Positions 7,313 through 10,155 of a stretch of DNA of 10,155 bases are shown here, one piece after another. The DNA lies in assembly GCA_942491415.1 (NCBI GenBank), contig CALOAD010000012.1, positions 1 through 10,155 of the forward strand. Direction: 5' to 3'. The notes beneath the pieces are model-generated. The model saw nothing but the letters and a program-made list of their open reading frames with translations. It was not told the DNA's origin and ran no database searches. Every line of letters starts with the position of its first letter. The stretch's first letter is position 1. The DNA comes from CALOAD01 sp942491415. Lineage in GTDB: Bacteria; Cyanobacteriota; Vampirovibrionia; Gastranaerophilales; CALOAD01. The translations under genes were made by a program, and so were the position numbers.

Positions 7313-7992
7313 ATGAAATTCAAAAGATACAGAAATCCGGCAGGAATAATATTTTCGAGCGTTTTTTTATATTTATGTGCAAAAATGAGTTATCGGGAAA
7401 TTGAATTTAACTTGGCATTGCAAGGGCATAGTGCGGATCATACTACTATATTCAGATGGGTACAAACTTTTTCTAAAAAAATTATTTATATTTTTAAAGA
7501 AGAAAAAGATTAATAGGAAATAGTTGGTATATTGATGAAACCTACATTGAAGTTAATAAAAAATGGGTATATTTATACAGAGCGGTTGATAAATCAGGAA
7601 AAACAGTGCATTTTTATTTAAGCGAAAAAAGGAATTTAAGAGCGGCAGGAAAATTCTTAATTGATGCAATAAAACTACACGGCAAACCTGAGAAAATGAC
7701 TGTTGATTTAAGCGGAAGCAATATATCGGCAATTGATTCAATTAATGATAAACTGAAAAACAAAGATAAGATAGAAAAAAGAACATCAAAATACTTAAAT
7801 AATCGAATAGAACAAGATCACAGAAAAATAAAGCAAAAGTTTAAGCAAACACTGGGATTTAAAAGTTTTAAAACGGCAGAAACAACTTTATATGGAATAG
7901 AAGTGGTACACGCTTTACTGAAAGAATTTAAAGGAACAAGGGATAACTATGCCCAAACTGTGTTTCAAGAATTCTGCAAGTTAGTCGCTTAA
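7313..7992 (+). pseudogene. IS6-family transposase, frameshifted
   Basis: The frame opens at ATG 7313 and follows the copy 1 protein to about residue 61. There an AAAA tract has become AAA (7496-7498), and the protein ends after 66 codons in a stop at 7511-7513. The catalytic part, with the same Asp, Asp and Glu as copy 1, continues in another frame to the stop at 7990-7992. That downstream part can only be read from an internal GTG near 7606 without a good ribosome site, and it would lack the N-terminus and the first catalytic Asp. Two nearby substitutions (Leu to Ile, Asn to Ile) lie just before the deletion. The element could still move if the intact transposase of copy 1 acts on its ends. 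Confidence 0.9.
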
Positions 7993-8032
7993 CAAACTGG
8001 AGAAAAAGAGAAATATGACCCTGAATTTCAAA

Positions 8033-8050
8033 AGTTAATGCAACAGAACC
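8033..8050 (-). repeat. Right terminal inverted repeat, IS copy 2
   Basis: Exact reverse complement of 7223-7240. Confidence 0.93.
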
Positions 8051-8139
8051 GTTGCGGCTGTGTGTCTAAGATCATGAAATCTTAGACCTTCTATGTCTGC
8101 TTTTTTGCATAATGACGGGAACGGTCTTTTTAAATCCAT
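8051..8139 (-). pseudogene. Internal fragment of a tyrosine recombinase (phage integrase)
   Basis: Read on the minus strand, about 29 codons encode a KRPF segment, then CKKADIEGLRFHDLRHTAA. The GLRFHDLRHTAAT pattern is the box II motif of tyrosine integrases, where the first His and the Arg of LRHT are catalytic; a K-K-A-x-I-x-x-L run just before it is also usual. Right after this motif the frame enters IS copy 2 and stops within four codons, so the C-terminal part with the last His and the nucleophilic Tyr is gone. Upstream the frame stays open to 8188 but runs into the end of Fic gene 2 and does not resemble integrase. Both ends are therefore lost. It lies on the same strand as Fic gene 2, 35 bp after that gene's stop. 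Confidence 0.75.
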
Positions 8140-8174
8140 ACAACAGGTTTCTTTGAATAGCTCTTTTATCTTAA

Positions 8175-9272
8175 TTATCGAATAAGTTTATAATGTGTAG
8201 TTCGTGCTTTACCAAGCTTTTTAAGAATTTTTTTGTCTATCAAGTCGTTAATATCGTTTGTTGCCGTATCTTGCGAACAATTACACATTTTCGCCCATTT
8301 TTTAGTAGTTAAACTGCCCTCAAAATCATCCATAATACGATTTAAAACTTTATTTTGTCTTTCGTTGAAAATAATGTCCGAATATTTCTGCCAAAACTCT
8401 GCTTTTTTTAGAACTGACGATAAGATTTCATCACTAGAATTGATTGCAGTTAAAAGATTAGCAAGAAACCATTCAAGCCAACAAGTTATATCTATAGAGC
8501 CTTTTTGCGTTTGCTCTAAAATTTTGTAATAGGACTTGCGTTCTTTTTTAATTTGAGCAGACATTGAATAAAATCTGTAATTCAGGTCTTCACTTTTAGC
8601 TAAAATCATATCGGTTAAAGCTCTTGCGATTCTGCCATTGCCATCATCAAGCGGATGTAAGATAACAAACCATAAGTGCACTATGCCTGCTTTAATTAAA
8701 TAATCGTTGTCATCTTCCTGATTAATATAGTCAATCAAATCAGCCATTTCTTTTTCTAATAAATCCGCACTAGGGGCTTCATAATGAACTTTTTCTCGCC
8801 CAATTGCTCCTGATACAACTTGCATTGGTCCAAGTGCATCTGTTCTGTAGCTTCCAACATTTATTTTATACATACCACTGTATCCTGTCGGGAATAATGA
8901 AGCGTGCCAACCCAAGAGTCTATCTTTTGTCATTTCTTCATTATATTTTTGCGTAGCATCAAGCATCATTTCAACTACACCTTCAATATTTCTTTCTATA
9001 GGAATATTTCCCGCAACTTCTATTCCTAATCTTCTTGAGATAGATGAACGAACTTGCTCGGCATTAAGAACCTCTCCTTCTATTTCACTAGATTTTGTAA
9101 TGTTTTCAGTCAATACTTTTACTAATGCCTGATTTTTAATTTCAAAACCAAGAGCATCCATTTTGCCAAGTAAAAAACCTTGAGCCAATTTAACTTTTGA
9201 AAGCAAATTTAGGACTTTTTCTCCGTCCCATCTAAAGCTATGCCAGTCTGCATTTTGGTATATATATTTCAT
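8175..9272 (-). CDS. Fic-family protein with DUF4172-like N-terminus and winged helix (Fic 2)
   Basis: The 365-residue protein starts YIYQNADWHSFRWD, typical of Fic proteins with a DUF4172 N-terminal domain. SSEIEG (Ser61-Gly66) is the class II inhibitory motif. The Fic motif is HPLDDGNGRIAR at 206-217, with catalytic His206; the usual Phe after HP is Leu here. Residues about 303-363 (NERQNKVLNRIM, LTTKKWAKMCNCSQDTATNDINDLIDKKIL) form a winged-helix domain. Family members AMPylate target proteins with ATP and are self-inhibited; this target is unknown. Fic 2 shares little sequence with Fic 1 outside the motif, so it is not a recent duplicate. The ATG is preceded by CGGAG six bases upstream, which is itself part of an operator half-site. 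Downstream, on the same strand, is the integrase scrap. Confidence 0.92.
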   Translation of the reverse strand: MKYIYQNADWHSFRWDGEKVLNLLSKVKLAQGFLLGKMDALGFEIKNQALVKVLTENITKSSEIEGEVLNAEQVRSSISRRLGIEVAGNIPIERNIEGVVEMMLDATQKYNEEMTKDRLLGWHASLFPTGYSGMYKINVGSYRTDALGPMQVVSGAIGREKVHYEAPSADLLEKEMADLIDYINQEDDNDYLIKAGIVHLWFVILHPLDDGNGRIARALTDMILAKSEDLNYRFYSMSAQIKKERKSYYKILEQTQKGSIDITCWLEWFLANLLTAINSSDEILSSVLKKAEFWQKYSDIIFNERQNKVLNRIMDDFEGSLTTKKWAKMCNCSQDTATNDINDLIDKKILKKLGKARTTHYKLIR

Positions 9273-9274
9273 GG

Positions 9275-9317
9275 TTATCTCCGAATATTATACGGAGATA
9301 ATAGCACATAATCTCCG
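9275..9317 (-). promoter_or_regulatory. Promoter and palindromic operator of Fic gene 2
   Basis: TTATCTCCG (9275-9283) and its perfect reverse complement CGGAGATAA (9293-9301) are separated by nine bases. Those nine bases contain TATAAT on the minus strand (9287-9292), a consensus -10 box. A third near-copy, TAATCTCCG, is at 9309-9317. The half-site next to the gene also contains its Shine-Dalgarno CGGAG, so a bound protein would block both RNA polymerase and ribosome access. No convincing -35 box is seen. The winged helix of Fic 2 is the likely ligand by position only. Confidence 0.65.
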
Positions 9318-9339
9318 AAAGTGTAATTAAATGTTATAT

Positions 9340-9420
9340 TTAATATTGAATGACCTCATACAAAACTAGTGGTTTTTGCCCTGAGCCTTGGGATTCATAG
9401 CGGTTTGTTTTTTTAATCAC
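9340..9420 (-). other. Possible gene scrap of 26 codons
   Basis: Within the otherwise non-coding stretch between the Fic 2 operator and the next gene, the minus strand has a frame ending at TAA (9340-9342). Its protein-like tail is NRYESQGSGQKPLVLYEV. It opens at a GTG at 9420 with no separated ribosome site, and an in-frame stop lies six codons upstream of that. It may be the C-terminus of a decayed gene; I cannot name it. The remaining bases of 9318-9490 are AT-rich and show only promoter-like T/A runs before the gene at 9491. Confidence 0.25.
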
Positions 9421-9490
9421 CTTCTTTTTTAGTATTATTCATTTTTATTATAAAATTATACTTGTAATTTATATTTACTAGGTAACTAAA

Positions 9491-9910
9491 ATGAATAACA
9501 CTGATTGGCAAAAAATGGGAGTACTAATAGCATTTATTTCTTTAATTGTTATGGTTACAGGACAGCAATCTAATAGAAGTGTTCAAATAATACAGCCCCA
9601 AAATAATAATCAAGTCATTCAATCCATTAATATGCAAACTGGTAATGCGTATAGTAATGGTGGAGCAGCTATAAGTAATACTAATGTTGTAAATAACATA
9701 TCAAGCCAATCAATGATAACTGGAAACAACTCTACAGCAATTAATACAAATTCTAACGTTAATATGATTAATCATTCTAAAACTAATAAAATGCTTGAAT
9801 ATCAAATGCAAAAAATGCAAAGAAATTTGAAAAAACAGCAAAAAAAATTTGAATACAATATGGAAAAAAGTATGAATAAGCTAGAGCACGTTTTAAATTT
9901 CGACCAATAA
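9491..9910 (+). CDS. N/Q-rich membrane-anchored coiled-coil protein, 139 aa
   Basis: No family is recognised. Residues 9-24 (MGVLIAFISLIVMVTG) form one hydrophobic segment, either a membrane anchor or an uncleaved signal. Residues about 25-98 are low-complexity: roughly a quarter are Asn, with many Gln, Ser, Thr and Ile/Val, one Pro and a single Tyr, in short N-x-N and S-N-T-N runs. Residues about 99-135 (NKMLEYQMQKMQRNLKKQQ and onward) are a basic coiled coil with Met, Leu and Phe at heptad-like spacing. The middle could be a disordered linker or a beta-solenoid/amyloid-like stretch; the sequence alone does not decide. A weak AGGT is eight bases before the ATG, and the upstream DNA is very AT-rich. 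The gene is convergent with the XRE gene on its right. Confidence 0.65.
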   Translation: MNNTDWQKMGVLIAFISLIVMVTGQQSNRSVQIIQPQNNNQVIQSINMQTGNAYSNGGAAISNTNVVNNISSQSMITGNNSTAINTNSNVNMINHSKTNKMLEYQMQKMQRNLKKQQKKFEYNMEKSMNKLEHVLNFDQ

Positions 9911-9983
9911 AAGATTATTTTCCTCGAATTTAAGTTATTTTTTTGATTTTTTAAAAGTTATGCCTAATTATTCAAGTATTATT

Positions 9984-10155
9984 TTATTCATCCGGTGAGT
10001 AAGTAAATTTTTGAAGATCATCAAATTCAAATAACTCAACTAAATTAACTTCAAGTGCTCTTGATAATCTAAAAATGGCACTTAAAGAAATATCTCTTTT
10101 AGCTTGTTCTATCATTCCGATATGAGATCTTGAAACATTTGCTTCAAAAGACAAT
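9984..10155 (-). CDS. XRE-family transcriptional regulator, C-terminal part
   Basis: The last 56 codons of a minus-strand gene are visible; the 5' part lies beyond the right edge. They begin LSFEANVSRSHIGMIEQAKRD, helices 2 and 3 of a lambda-Cro/XRE helix-turn-helix, followed by ISLSAIFRLSRALEVNLVELF, the usual last helices of the domain. A short tail, FEFDDLQKFTYSPDE, ends the protein. This is a one-domain repressor type, common as a control gene in prophages, integrative elements, toxin-antitoxin pairs and restriction loci. Its target operator is not in view. The stop is 73 bp from the end of the convergent N/Q-rich gene, and no clear terminator hairpin separates them, only T-rich tracts. 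Confidence 0.82.
   Translation of the reverse strand, partial: LSFEANVSRSHIGMIEQAKRDISLSAIFRLSRALEVNLVELFEFDDLQKFTYSPDE

Larger units (their letters stand above)
7223..8050 (+). mobile_element. IS6-family insertion sequence, copy 2
   Basis: 828 bp, a usual IS6 length, with the same perfect 18-bp ends as copy 1 and the same orientation. It has one left end only and lacks the tandem unit of copy 1. Apart from that unit, the two copies differ in the body only by two substitutions and one deleted A, all within about 22 bp near 7477-7498. The flanking 8-mers (TAAATGAA left, GTTGCGGC right) do not match each other or the outer flanks of copy 1. It cuts the methyltransferase on its left and a tyrosine integrase on its right. 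Confidence 0.93.

Noticed and set aside
7123..7323. Minus-strand open frame across the mod/IS junction
   Set aside because: Spans an insertion boundary and is antisense to both genes.
7490..7505. Programmed frameshifting to make full transposase from copy 2
   Set aside because: Copy 1 is in frame without any slip and IS6 elements do not use it; a plain one-base loss explains the break.
7606..7992. Separate 128-codon gene in IS copy 2
   Set aside because: It is the downstream part of the frameshifted transposase and begins at an internal GTG without a ribosome site.
3027..8050. Composite transposon inserted as one unit
   Set aside because: The outer flanks (TTCTTTTA and GTTGCGGC) do not form a target duplication.
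8064..8087. Perfect 9-bp inverted repeat with 6-base loop, considered as terminator or attachment core
   Set aside because: No T run directly follows on either strand, and the sequence encodes the conserved HDLRHT region of the integrase scrap, so the symmetry is probably incidental.
8233..8529. Plus-strand open frame inside Fic gene 2
   Set aside because: Antisense to the well-supported winged-helix region of Fic 2.
1..10155. CRISPR array, tRNA or rRNA genes
   Set aside because: No regularly spaced short repeats and no cloverleaf or ribosomal sequence was recognised by eye.

Overview
The window is AT-rich bacterial DNA that reads as accessory, mobile-element territory and not core chromosome. 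It holds a large serine recombinase, a fragment of a tyrosine integrase, two copies of an IS6-family insertion sequence, a broken DNA methyltransferase, two Fic proteins with DNA-binding tails, and several small phage-like or unknown genes. The host cannot be named from this DNA. Low GC, AGAGG/AAGGA Shine-Dalgarno sites and occasional TTG starts fit many gut-type low-GC bacteria; a Gastranaerophilales-like or Firmicutes-like host is only a guess.

Layout. 1-3039 is a minus-strand operon, read right to left: a remnant of a small gene cut by an IS, a 208-residue protein with a possible helix-turn-helix, a 175-residue membrane-anchored protein, and a large serine recombinase that runs off the left edge. 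The last three genes are tightly packed, with overlaps of 8 bases or gaps of 2 bases. 3027-3962 is IS copy 1, with an intact DDE transposase and a duplicated left end. 3963-7222 is a 3.26-kb segment between the two IS copies. It carries Fic protein 1 behind its own promoter and candidate operator, a convergent small phage-type gene, a 327-residue protein with a PD-(D/E)XK-like N-terminus, and the first 204 codons of a Mod-type adenine methyltransferase. 7223-8050 is IS copy 2 in the same orientation, with a frameshifted transposase. 8051-8139 encodes a short piece of a tyrosine integrase containing the HDLRHT motif. 8175-9272 is Fic protein 2 (minus strand), with a striking inverted-repeat operator over its promoter. 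9302-9490 is mostly non-coding with a possible gene scrap. 9491-9910 is an N/Q-rich membrane-anchored coiled-coil protein, and the right edge carries the C-terminus of an XRE-type repressor.

How it fits together. Both IS copies share perfect 18-bp ends but no 8-bp target duplication at any pair of flanks. Three of the four IS/host junctions cut a gene whose other part is absent from the window. This suggests IS6-mediated replicative deletion or replicon fusion, followed by recombination, and not two clean insertions. The segment between the copies, with a restriction-modification remnant and a self-inhibited Fic protein, looks like a translocatable unit brought in or trimmed by the IS. Each Fic gene has repeated sequence over its own -10 box, which fits autoregulation by its C-terminal winged helix. 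No CRISPR array, rRNA or tRNA was recognised.
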